Positions 9,496-19,400 of a DNA stretch of 43,368 bases are shown here, one piece after another. Below the pieces are notes generated by a model, which was given only the letters and a program-made list of their open reading frames with translations, had not been told where the DNA came from and did not search any database. The translations under genes were made by a program, and so were the position numbers. Source of the stretch: a virus; IMG/VR virus record IMGVR_UViG_3300037359_000042, positions 1 through 43,368 of that record; one strand, 5' to 3'. Positions within the stretch are counted from its first letter, which is position 1, and the number at the start of each line of letters is the position of its first letter.

Positions 9496-9815
9496 TGGCT
9501 AAGTCGCCCAAAGAACGTATATCCGCACTGGAAACATGGACGAAATTACATCCAGAAGCGCATCGTTTGGAATCGTCGGCGCTAGATATAGCGAGTTCCG
9601 CTCTAGCCCGTAGACTCGAAGAGCTTAACGATGTTCGGATGCGCTTCGTGTCCAAAGAAGTTTTTGAAAAATCGCATGAGATTTTGGCTAGTCGTGTTGA
9701 AAAACTAGAAAGAACCCGCGAGGCACAGACCGGCGAACGCGGGATTCTCAAATATCTTTGGCAGACCGCGTTAGTCGCCATAGGATGGTTGATACATCAA
9801 TTTATGTGGAAGTAG
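9495..9815 (+). CDS. Coiled-coil protein with C-terminal membrane anchor
   Basis: 106 residues, start ATG 9495 overlapping the preceding stop by one base. Residues about 20-80 are charged and helical with heptad-like spacing (ALARRLEELNDVRMRF, LASRVEKLERTREA). The last 20 residues (LWQTALVAIGWLIHQFMW) form a tail anchor. Together with the upstream membrane protein this may form a lysis or membrane complex; the topology recalls spanin-type or holin-partner proteins without proving either. No family recognised. Confidence 0.6.
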   Translation: MAKSPKERISALETWTKLHPEAHRLESSALDIASSALARRLEELNDVRMRFVSKEVFEKSHEILASRVEKLERTREAQTGERGILKYLWQTALVAIGWLIHQFMWK

Positions 9816-9820
9816 GAATA

Positions 9821-10240
9821 ATGAAAAATTGGGTTTTAGTTCGACCACTAGACAACTCCAGGCACCCTAAAGACGGAGAGATGTTCCACTCATGGGGAAA
9901 GGAGAACGAGCATGGAGAATTTGATCCAGCCGTTGCCCTGTTCCCGTCCAGCTTTACGTGGTGCGCGTATGATGCAGAGGGGCCTCTGGCCTTCCAGACG
10001 ATTCAGCAGCCGTTCATGCTGGAGACGCTCGCTTTCCGTCCGGGAGCAACACACCGGCAGAAGACAATCGCCATCCGTGAGCTAACCCACAACGCTATCG
10101 CCCAGGCGTCTCTTAAAGGCGCAGGCGAAGTGTATTTCATTGCAACAGACCCGGGCACGAACGATCTCGCCGAGAGTGAGATGTTTGAGGAGCTACCGTG
10201 GAAGCTATACAGGACGAAACTGAAAGATTTAGAGGGGTAG
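9821..10240 (+). CDS. Putative GNAT-like acetyltransferase-fold protein
   Basis: The start is ATG 9821 (MKNWVLVRPL) with AGGA just upstream; a longer frame from 9758 overlaps the previous gene in another frame and is rejected. 139 residues. The C-terminal half runs helix (RQKTIAIRELTHNAIAQA), strand (GEVYFIATD), then an acidic helix and LPWKLYRTKL, resembling the last third of GNAT acetyltransferases where the acyl-CoA partner helix and the final aromatic strand lie. Such proteins often sit near ejection genes in podoviruses. The canonical R/QxxGxG/A loop is not evident, so activity is uncertain. Confidence 0.45.
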   Translation: MKNWVLVRPLDNSRHPKDGEMFHSWGKENEHGEFDPAVALFPSSFTWCAYDAEGPLAFQTIQQPFMLETLAFRPGATHRQKTIAIRELTHNAIAQASLKGAGEVYFIATDPGTNDLAESEMFEELPWKLYRTKLKDLEG

Positions 10241-10241
10241 C

Positions 10242-11210
10242 ATGAGAATTATAACTTCAGCAACTTATGTTTGGAGTGACAAGCAGTCGCGCCCTCTCCT
10301 GGTGAGTGAATCGTCCATTATCTGGACTGGACCGGTTTGCTTAGCTAAAGGCGCGTCGGCGGCGCAAAACGAATTAGCCGGCCAGCAATCTCAGTTTTAT
10401 CAAACGATGACTCAGGACTACAATCAGCAGTTCGCCAACCAGAATTCTATTCTAAACTCTCTAACTAAATCCCTGAGTCCTGCTATCTCTGCCGGTGTGA
10501 ATCAATTCGGGTATAGCGGTGCAGAAGTATCTAATCTAAATGCACAAGCAATACAAGGAACGGGGCAGGAATACGCAAAGGCCGCTAAGTCTTTGAGACA
10601 AAATCAGGCAGCACGAGGGGGAGGAATGCAGTTTCTTCCTTCGGGGGCTAATGAGCAGATAAACGCAGAACTTGGATCAGCCGCAGCCAATCAAGCCTCT
10701 TCAGAGTTATCCGGAATTCAACAAAAGGGTTACGCGGCAGGAAGAGAAAATTATAATAATGCTGTCGGTCAGCTTGGCAGTGCTGCTGCAATGTACAACC
10801 CGACCGGATACTCTAACTCAGCTACTGGGGCGGGATCAGCAGCCGAATCCACTATGAATCAGATTCAGCAAGAAAACCAAGCGGCTGACCCGTTTAATGC
10901 CATACTTGGGGCTGCGGGTGGGGTGGCTAGTTCTTACTTAAGCGGCAAGTGCTGGGTTGCTGCTGAGCTTTACGGTGGTTGGAAAGATCATCGTACCATC
11001 ACTTTGCGTCGGTACATCTTCGGAGATTTATCCAAGACATTCTTTGGAAATATCTTTGCTAAGCTATACCACAGGTTTGGACAACGGGTCGCTAAGCACA
11101 TCAAGACCCATCCGATTTCTCGTTGGTTTGCTCAGAAAATTTTTGATCGTTTACTACTCGCTGCTACGAATAAAGATAAGCAGGTGAAACATGTCAGTCT
11201 TGCGCATTGA
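10242..11210 (+). CDS. Putative internal virion protein with CFI-box-like C-terminus
   Basis: 322 residues from ATG 10242, after AGAGGGG. Residues 40-235 are Ala, Gly, Gln and Asn rich and predicted helical, typical of ejection proteins that form the channel after infection. The C-terminus from Cys237 (CWVAAELYGGWKDHRT, then a basic, aromatic amphipathic tail) matches the pattern of the CFIATAxYG..DHP CFI-box C-terminal domain found at the ends of unrelated bacterial and phage proteins. That module's job is unknown to me. A 15-bp element lies in the first 30 codons, so the N-terminus reads SSIIWTGPV. The 3' end overlaps the next gene by 20 bases. Confidence 0.6.
   Translation: MRIITSATYVWSDKQSRPLLVSESSIIWTGPVCLAKGASAAQNELAGQQSQFYQTMTQDYNQQFANQNSILNSLTKSLSPAISAGVNQFGYSGAEVSNLNAQAIQGTGQEYAKAAKSLRQNQAARGGGMQFLPSGANEQINAELGSAAANQASSELSGIQQKGYAAGRENYNNAVGQLGSAAAMYNPTGYSNSATGAGSAAESTMNQIQQENQAADPFNAILGAAGGVASSYLSGKCWVAAELYGGWKDHRTITLRRYIFGDLSKTFFGNIFAKLYHRFGQRVAKHIKTHPISRWFAQKIFDRLLLAATNKDKQVKHVSLAH
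10313..10327 (-). repeat. 15-bp element copy near the 5' end of the internal virion gene
   Basis: Exact GTCCAGATAATGGAC on the minus strand, in a reading frame different from the copies in neighbouring structural genes. Confidence 0.9.
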
Positions 11211-11583
11211 GGCGCTACTTGATTCAATTTCCAGCCTCAAAGGTTGGAATAATCCGGACTCAGAAGCCTATCAACTGCGAAATCCTTTGTTGGTAAAGAG
11301 CTACTCCCGACCCGGTAAAAATAATATATCAGACGACGGAACGAGGGTGTTCTCGTCCGCTCTCGCGGGTCTGCGTGCCTGCTTATTTGATCTGACTATC
11401 AAAGCCAAGGGAGAATCTCGCGCTGGTTTGAAGAAGGATGACCTGCTTGAGAATCTGCTCCGAGTATATGGAGTAACCGAGCTTGGTGGACAGAAATCAG
11501 CCGTTAAATTTTTGAAGCGCGCGCTCAAGGACGAAAACATTTCAATCACAACCCCGCTAACATATTTTGTTGAGGAGAACTAA
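11191..11583 (+). CDS. Phage protein of unknown function in the ejection cluster
   Basis: 130 residues, ATG 11191 with AGCAGG upstream, overlapping the previous gene by 20 bases and separated from the next by two bases. The sequence is soluble, mixed helix and strand, with a basic central part (KAKGESRAGLKKDDLLENLL) and an acidic end. No motif recognised. Tight placement between two putative ejection proteins suggests a virion or assembly role. Confidence 0.65.
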   Translation: MSVLRIEALLDSISSLKGWNNPDSEAYQLRNPLLVKSYSRPGKNNISDDGTRVFSSALAGLRACLFDLTIKAKGESRAGLKKDDLLENLLRVYGVTELGGQKSAVKFLKRALKDENISITTPLTYFVEEN

Positions 11584-11585
11584 AC

Positions 11586-13202
11586 ATGGCTGGAATGCCC
11601 GGCGACACCCCTAATATGGTAACACAGCCGGAGCCATCGGGCTCCACAGTACCTCCCGAGTACGCACCAAGCACCAGCTATGGGCAGGAACCTCAGCCTT
11701 CGCCTGGTCAAAATGTGCCTAATCCTGTTGCAGCGGAGGTGTCTTCTTTCCCCCCACCCCAATCAAATTCAGGAACCGGCGCTGACTTAAACAACGAAGA
11801 CATGGCAGCCAACTATGGTCACGGGCGCGGGGCGACAGTACCGGGTGTTGCAGGCGGAGGTATGCCCTTCGCCGACCCGAGCCAGTTATCTGCTCCGCAC
11901 AAACGCGCCCACTCTCTGGGTACAATTTTCTCAGCGATTTCCGGTCCGCAGGGAACCCCTGGGTCTTTCTGGAGGAATATACTGGCTGGTGCTTTAACAG
12001 GCGCTGCGGCGGGAGCCGAAGCCAAGATGGGCGGGGGTGTAGGGTCGTTCGCTGTCGGAGCCGGGGCTCAGATAAAAGAGATGCAAGCGCAAAAGGAACG
12101 GGATCAAAAGCAACAGCAGCAGGAGTTTGAGAACCAACTGAAGACGAAGGAAGAGCAAAGAGCAGAGTCCGCTGAGACCCGCGCCGACACCTTGAGCAAA
12201 GCTCAGGTAGGCATGTATAATGCTCAGGTAGCCAACCTGATTTTGGACACACAAGGAAAGAGCTTCACGCAGCACCAGCAGATAGCCGATTTCTTCAAGC
12301 CCGTCAAGGCTACGTTCGAAGGCGCTGGAATCAAACCCATACCTGACAAGGACCACATATTTGAATCCGATATGCAGAAGTTTGTAGAAAGCAACCCAGG
12401 AGCCGCTTCGAGTATGTTCTGGGTGGCTAATGACCCAGTAGCGTATGTGGACAAATCCGGAAACCTGAACTATCAATACACGTTCTCCGCCTACAACAAA
12501 GCGGAAAAGATTCCGGTAACTGCCGACTTGAGAAAACAGTGGGAAGATTCCGGTTTGATGCGCAACACGCCCGGATTGAAAGAAAATTTGGACAAGAATC
12601 CGTCGTTGGACTTCGACACATTCACTAACCTATCTACAAAAAATTTGATGATGAAGAAAAATAATCAGGCGGAAGAGGACAGGAAATTCCAGACTGAAAA
12701 GAATTCAGCAGAACTTACGGAACTACGCGACCGCGACCTTGCGGCCAAAGCGTCCGCGCGCGCCTCTGGAGATGAAGCCACTCTCCGCGAAATGGCGATA
12801 ACCGACACAAGACTTCAGAAGTCAGCCAAAGCCAAAATGAACGCAAATCCGGACGCTTGGACACTGGACCCAAAGAAGGGTGGTTTGACACCGCAAGAGA
12901 AGGTAGCATATCAATCTTTGTATGAACAGCAATTGAAAGATGTTCGGGCAGAGCTTGCGGACCCGGTATTAAAATCAGAATTAGGGAGTGAAGACCCGGC
13001 GATAAAAGCGGCGGCTCAAAAACACGCGGCAGACCTGTGGACTCAAGGGGATGAAGCCTCTTCTCGGTTGTTCCCTAAGACCTCAAAGATGTCTCCCTAC
13101 GCCGGTTCCGCGTATGGCTTAGTGGAGGGTACACCGGCAGCGATTGCTTTCGACGCAGTTTCTTCAACGCAACCCGACTTGAACGCGTATGGCACTAGCT
13201 AG
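11586..13202 (+). CDS. Putative ejection (internal virion) protein
   Basis: 538 residues from ATG 11586. The first 75 residues are a Pro, Ser and Gln rich disordered region. A Gly/Ala segment follows at about 130-165 (ILAGALTGAAAGAEAKMGGG), which could insert in or cross a membrane. A long charged coiled coil follows at 165-210 (ERDQKQQQQEFENQLKTKEEQ), and a mainly helical C-terminal half. Disordered start, glycine-rich amphipathic segment and long helix are common in podovirus ejection proteins. It overlaps the next gene by 14 bases and precedes the giant protein, matching the usual order of internal proteins. No enzymatic motif seen. Confidence 0.55.
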   Translation: MAGMPGDTPNMVTQPEPSGSTVPPEYAPSTSYGQEPQPSPGQNVPNPVAAEVSSFPPPQSNSGTGADLNNEDMAANYGHGRGATVPGVAGGGMPFADPSQLSAPHKRAHSLGTIFSAISGPQGTPGSFWRNILAGALTGAAAGAEAKMGGGVGSFAVGAGAQIKEMQAQKERDQKQQQQEFENQLKTKEEQRAESAETRADTLSKAQVGMYNAQVANLILDTQGKSFTQHQQIADFFKPVKATFEGAGIKPIPDKDHIFESDMQKFVESNPGAASSMFWVANDPVAYVDKSGNLNYQYTFSAYNKAEKIPVTADLRKQWEDSGLMRNTPGLKENLDKNPSLDFDTFTNLSTKNLMMKKNNQAEEDRKFQTEKNSAELTELRDRDLAAKASARASGDEATLREMAITDTRLQKSAKAKMNANPDAWTLDPKKGGLTPQEKVAYQSLYEQQLKDVRAELADPVLKSELGSEDPAIKAAAQKHAADLWTQGDEASSRLFPKTSKMSPYAGSAYGLVEGTPAAIAFDAVSSTQPDLNAYGTS

Positions 13203-13380
13203 GATTCCGCCCAGCAAACTTTCTCAGGAGAACAGAGAGAAAGCAAACAGGGCTTTGGTTGCACACTACGGGAAAGCCGGAGAAGAAAAGGAAGCTATAA
13301 CAAATCAAACACAACAAGCAGCGGCGGAAAACCAAGGACTTTCTGCTCCTGTACCGAATGTTCCTTACCAACCTATGTAA
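13189..13380 (+). CDS. Small hypothetical protein between ejection genes
   Basis: 63 residues from ATG 13189, overlapping the preceding stop by 14 bases. The first half is a helix rich in Lys, Ala and Asn (LSQENREKANRALVAHYGKA), the second is Gln and Pro rich and disordered. Unrecognised. It may be a small packaged protein or a chaperone of the neighbours. Confidence 0.55.
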   Translation: MALARIPPSKLSQENREKANRALVAHYGKAGEEKEAITNQTQQAAAENQGLSAPVPNVPYQPM

Positions 13381-13432
13381 GATTTTTACTTTTAACAATA
13401 AGCAGCAATAACCGGGCACAAAGAGATAATAA

Positions 13433-16400
13433 ATGGCTGACAATCCTTTTCTCCAATACGTTGCCCCTGGGGGTAGTTCGGCCTCCGGGGAACAAGGAGG
13501 AAATCCTTTTCTTTCGTACGTTTTGGGAGCATCCAACCCTCCACCCACCGCAGCGGGTAGTCCGAATAATGGACAACCTGCTCCTCCGGGCAGCGACAAT
13601 GACTCTTGGATGAAGAAGGCGTGGGCCTGGGCGAACACCCCGTTGACCACGTCCCTCTTCGGCCTGCCCGAAGAGCGCGCGGGCGCGGGTGGATTTGAGC
13701 GGGGCGTCGAGCACATCGTTGCCGGATTGACCTCGCCGTTGTCGGTGGCTTTGACCGCTGCCACATTCGGAACGGGAGGATTTATAGAAAGCGCGGGCAC
13801 AACTGCGCTCAAAGAATCCGGAGAATTTACCGCCGAAGAAATCGCGCAGATCGCCAAAGGCTCGAAGATAGCCCTCGACACGATGAAGGCTCAGACACCG
13901 ATAGAGCCGGTAATTGCCGATGCTCTGAAGGCAGCGCATACTCCCGAAGAACTCGATCTGCTGAAACTCGCTAAAGCGAAGGTGGACCCGGCGGGGCTCA
14001 ATCCTGAATTTCAATTTGGAAAGGATTCGTACCAGGGGTTACCCGGAAAACCTGGAATCCTGGAAAAAGTCGGACTATCTCCTAAGCAAGTAGACGATTT
14101 TGCCGAGGGAAAACTGTCGCCCGCAGAGCGAGAAGCTATCGCAGTTAAAAATGGAGGGTTCTCCGACAAAGAAATCTCGACGTTGGGGAACATCGGAGAA
14201 ACTGTCCGCAAAGCGGAAACCGAGTTCGACCCGATTGCTGAAGCGGTAAAAAACGAGGGAATAGACCCCTCTCTGCTGAAGCGGGGAGAAAAAGTTTTAT
14301 ATGACAACGGGCTAAATCAAACCGACCTCCTGGGTCGGGACCTTGCCGAACGCGGAGCCTTCCAAATCATCCGCAATGCCGTTCCCTCCCTGCCTATCAA
14401 GGTAGCCGCGCGCGCCGCCCGCACCGCCCACGTCCTGATGACTGGCGGGTTCACCTTACAGCAGCTTGAAATGGCGTCTCAGATGTCACCCCGGTTCCTT
14501 GACGCACTCAAGGAGGGGGACTATGACCATGCCTGGGAATATGGTACTGAAGCCTTCGCCGGAGCGGCGATGGGAATCCTTGGAGCACCACACGTCCTAC
14601 ACTCAGCGGGCGAACTATTTCATCCTCTGATCGAAGAAGGTGGATTCCGACCCTCAGACAACTGGGTGGCCGCCGACCGCATCAACAAGCAGCGGGAAGT
14701 AGTTCACGCCGTTGCCGAGCAGCAAGCCATCAACATCCATAAAGCAATTATGGACTCCGCTGGGCTCCCGACCGAACCCGGACTTCTGGGGTGGTCAAAA
14801 GACCAGTTAGCGGCTCTGGACCACGCCAAGAAAATGATTACAATCGGCCACCAGTTTGAACCGGAGGAGCTACAGAAACTACGGACAACATTGGAACAGG
14901 CTTTGATTGCCAAAGGGATGGAACCCCCCGGCGGTCCATTATCCGGACTTCCGCCGGTTGGGACGCCAATTATTCCGGAAGAAATACCCACCAAAGCCGG
15001 ACAAACTAAGCAGGTGTTTTCCACCCCCTCCGGAGAGGTACGTGTCGGGTCTAACGGGCAGCCTATCATTTTTGTGGGGGAGGACGCTTGGGGGGCATTC
15101 AAGGCCATCACCAAGGTAGATGGTCCTGGGGTAAGCTACTCCCCGAGAGAGGCCGACGAAATTCTCGACAGGTTTAGCCCTGATAGCTCCATTGGTCAGT
15201 TAATAGCCCACGCCCGGAAATGGTCAGACTCTCTGGCGGTAGTCAAAGCCCCCGGAGATAACTCTGAATTTTCAATCAAAGTTGTGGCCGAAGAGTTACA
15301 CCACTCTCTGGATCGCTGGCTGACGACCAAAATAGAGGGAAAACCAAGCGGAGAAATACAAGACCACCTAAATCCTTCCGACTGGGACCATTTATATGAT
15401 ATACTACCAGAGAGGCAACACTCGTACTTAGACGCGAACAACTACGTCCAAGACCCGGTCGTCCGGGTAGCGGAGACCGCCGCCAAGTACAGGGCCGGAA
15501 TCATCCCCGAGGAAGTAACCGACGAAGAAGCGGCTCGGTGGTTGAACGAGTATCGGAAAGCAGTTGAAGCGAAGCACGGCCCACAAACTCCGGGGGAAAT
15601 GAACCGGATTAACGAAATCGCAGCACAACACGTAAAGGACATTTATGAAGCCAGAGGAACAGGACAAGTACCTTCAGATGGTCGGGTGGCCGACAACGAA
15701 ACAGGTCCGGGAAAGCTACCAGGCTTGGGAAAAGGGGCCCGAGGACCTGCTGGCCTGGGTGAAGAAGAACCGGGCGGAGTACGAGGCGAAACACCCGAAG
15801 GTCTCGGAGCCCACGAAGTAACTGGAAGGTATCGCGCCCGCGAAAAGGGAGAACTTTTTGATTACAACCGAGCCAAGGAACTCTTTAGGGCCGTTCTCCC
15901 CTCAGAAATAGCAAAAGATGCCATAGGAAAACTGTACTCCTACACGGGAGGAAATAAGTGGGTTACGCAGAAGGAATTAGACTGGATCGCGGACCGGGCC
16001 CAACGAGGACTTCGTGGTCTAGCTTCCAAGGAACTTGACAAAGAACCCGTAGGCTTCGCTTCCCCCAGCGTTCACAACCTGAGCCTGGCTGACGTTGCCC
16101 TGCGCCTAAACTCGCGCCCTCAGAAGCTCATTGAAAGATTATCGAACGACTTCGCCCAGGCCCTTCCCGGGGTCCGGGCACAGGTGCGTCCGGCTATAGG
16201 GCACTGGGAAGGCGGCGCGGAAAACACTACCGTTCATAGGTTTGCGCCGGGCACCAACCCAGACGCAGTCGAGTACCACAACGCCTTCGTCGCCAAAGTC
16301 GGTTACCAAAACATGGGCATGGGTTTCATCCCCGGCGAGGGCAACGACGTGTTGTTCCAGTTCCGGGTTCCGGGACGGTTCACGCCCAATGAAATCGCCG

Positions 16401-19400
16401 GAGTTTTAGAAGCACATGGAATCCCGGGCGACACCATCGAACCCATCCCGGGCGGAAACCTCATCCATATTGTCAGCGAAGGCGGAAAGCTCCAGCCGCA
16501 GGTTAGCGAAATTGCCTCACGCCTCGACGCAGAAAAGGTAGAACAAACTTATGGCAGAAAATTTGAGCACGGGAGCTACGACTCCCGGGACGCCGCCCAG
16601 GCCGTCCTTGAAAACAGACTTTCCGAAATTGAAGAACGGCATCCTGAATGGCGTGCAATTCGAAACTCGTTCGAATCTCGGCCCGATCACGTGGAGCTTT
16701 CAAGGCTCACAAGGGAAACCAAACAGCCATTCCTAGAGGCAACACATGGCTCCCGGACCCCCGGACTCGAAACTATTACTCCTGAGATGTTCGGTAAGGG
16801 ACCGCAGAAAGGTGCGGAGCAGGCGCGCGCGAAAGCATATCCTGAAGACTTCCCGAAACGGTCGTATTTCCAGGTCAACGATACCCGTGGAGAGCCATTC
16901 TACACTCACCAGGCATACCAGTACAAAGCCCGGTTCAATTCCGAAAACCTGTATGACTTGGCGCGTGACCCCGACGGGTTGCTATCTAAAGCGCAGCAGG
17001 AAGCTGCTGCCCGCAAGATGCCGGGACCGGACGCTCTGTGGACTATTTACGAACGGTTGATTAAAGACTCCGGGTACGAGGGTGGCTACAAACCCGATGG
17101 AACTCTGATGGCGTTCAAGGATACTCCGGTCGAGAGTATTCTGAAGAAAGACGGAGTCGAAGGACTGTTCGCCAAAGAACGTCAGCCAGCCGAATGGGAT
17201 GACGTAAAGCAGCACCTCACCCCCGAAGAACTCAAGAAGCACGACACACCCGAAAAGCAGCGTATGCTGACCGCCGCGTTCAACGCAATGCCGAACGTCG
17301 TTGAATGGTCTGCAGCGGTGCGCGCAGGTGCGTCTGGCCGCTTATGGTACGAAAGAAGCTCAAGGGCATTCGACGCTCTGCTCGACTCGGGTGCCGATTG
17401 GATCAAACCCAAGGACAAACCGAAGTTCCTGAACCTGGTTGCCGCTTTAAGTCCAGTTCAGCCCGTAAAAGCAAACCTGCTCATGGCCCTGAACCTGTGG
17501 GCAAAATGGGATAAGGCTGGGAGACCAACAGACGTAACCTGGGATGGAAAACAAGTCCAGAACAAGAACGCCTCGCTCTACCGCATCCTCAAAGGACGGG
17601 GACAGACGCAGGGCGTGGATTTGCCCGCCCGGATGAACAACTCAATCCGCGCGCTGCAAGGCGAACCATTGTCCGGACCCAAGGTATCGGCCTTCACCAC
17701 GAACCTGGGCCGGGACGTGAATCGCGTCACAAACGACACGTGGATGGCGGTATTCGGGGATCAAGACCCCAACACCATCAACAAGCCGCACCTGTATGAC
17801 GCTTTGAGTGCGCACAGTAGAGAAGCGGGAAAAGCAGAAGGAATTCCTCCGCGTCAAGCGCAAGCGGCTGTGTGGAGCTTCATCAAGTCTCTGGCCGAAT
17901 TGTCTGGCTGGGGAAATGACCGATGGATACCACCCCAAGAAATCATCAAGCAAGGACTGCTGACCCCGGACCTGGTGTCGGCCCACGCCTCGGACTTCGC
18001 AGATTTATTGTCGCACGATCCTGAAATTCGTGGTAGAATACAATCACTAGGAGGAGACCTCAATGCCCTCGATGCAAAACTCAAAGCCAGAGTCCCCGAA
18101 CGCCCTGCCGCCGGAGAAGCTCAAACCGCTGCTCTTGAACTTCTTGGACCGGCTGGCCGCCTCGAAGCCGCCCGTAGCAACGCCAGAACCCAAGCGCACT
18201 TAGCTCGGAAACAGGAAGGCGGGCTGTTCGATACGAACTTCCGTCCAGATAATGGACTGTTCGCCAAAGAACGGGAGAACCGCGCGCCGCAGTGGTACTT
18301 GAAATCCAACCAACTCGTAGACTCTCGGATGTCTGGTCCAATGCCCGCCGAGACCGTCCTGAAGATGCTGGAGAACAACGGCGTAAAACCGGACGAACTA
18401 AAATACACCGGGCTCTCAGACTTCCTTAAGGAAAAGGGAAAGGAACCGGTACGCCCCGAGGAAGTCAAGCAGTTCTTGGATGCTAATAACCTACAGATAC
18501 ATGAGGTTATGAAGGGCGGGGAGAATTACCGAGTTTACAATCCGTCTAGGCCAGACAAAAGCATAGCTGAATTCCCCACAGAGCAAGAAGCTCACGCTTT
18601 TGTTATGTCTAATTTGGGGAAAGACGGACTACCAAAATATGACGTTACTGCTGATCCAGAGCCCTCTACCAAATTCAGCGGGTACGTAACCCCCGGTGCA
18701 AATCCCGGTAGCTACCGAGAGATGTTGTTGACGTTGCCCGGAGAAAGTGAAAGGGGACGCCCCGCTCCTCTTTCCGAACTTCCGAAAGGCTACCAGACAG
18801 GAGTTGATTATTCTCAAACCTCCGACCAAAAATACCATATTATTCCTCCGGGACAAGTACACGCCCGTCCATTTTCTGGACGACACGCTACCCCGGAGGC
18901 CGCGCAACAGGCTGCTCTTCAAAGACTGAATGACGAGCAAACTTACAACTGGAGAACAAAGCAGGGAGATAGCATATTCCGTGGTCCCCACTGGGACGAA
19001 CCCGACGTAGTAGGCCATGTCCGCTTCAACGACCGCACAGGTCCAAACGGTGAGAAACTCCTGCACCTGGAAGAACTGCAATCAGACTGGCACCAGAAGG
19101 GGAGGACACAGGGGTATCAGGGAAAAACCGCTAAAGTTGTCCGCACTCCAAAGGAAGACGAAGGCGGATATGCTCCCTCTTGGGAAATCCGGTACGCGGA
19201 CGGTAATCTAGAAACAGTGTATGCCCCCGACGAAGCAGGCGCACTGCGAATCGCTGAGGCACATGGAGCTTCTTCAACTGGAGGAGTCCCCGACGCCCCC
19301 TTCAAGAAAACCTGGCCCGAACTCCTGATGAAGCGCATGATCCGCTACGCAGCCGAAAACGGCTACGACGGAGTATCGTGGACACCGGGGGAAGAGCAAG

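Noticed and set aside
11719-12476. Long minus-strand frames opposite the 538-residue ejection gene
   Set aside because: Codon pattern and position fit shadows of the plus-strand gene, no ribosome binding sites, and all neighbouring genes are on the plus strand.
13195-14014. Minus-strand frames of 124-228 codons opposite the start of the giant gene
   Set aside because: They are overlapping mirror frames of a GC-rich coding region and have no start signals.
15270-15330. Zinc metallopeptidase motif in the giant protein
   Set aside because: The segment reads EELHHSLD and lacks the first His of HExxH, so a peptidase cannot be claimed.
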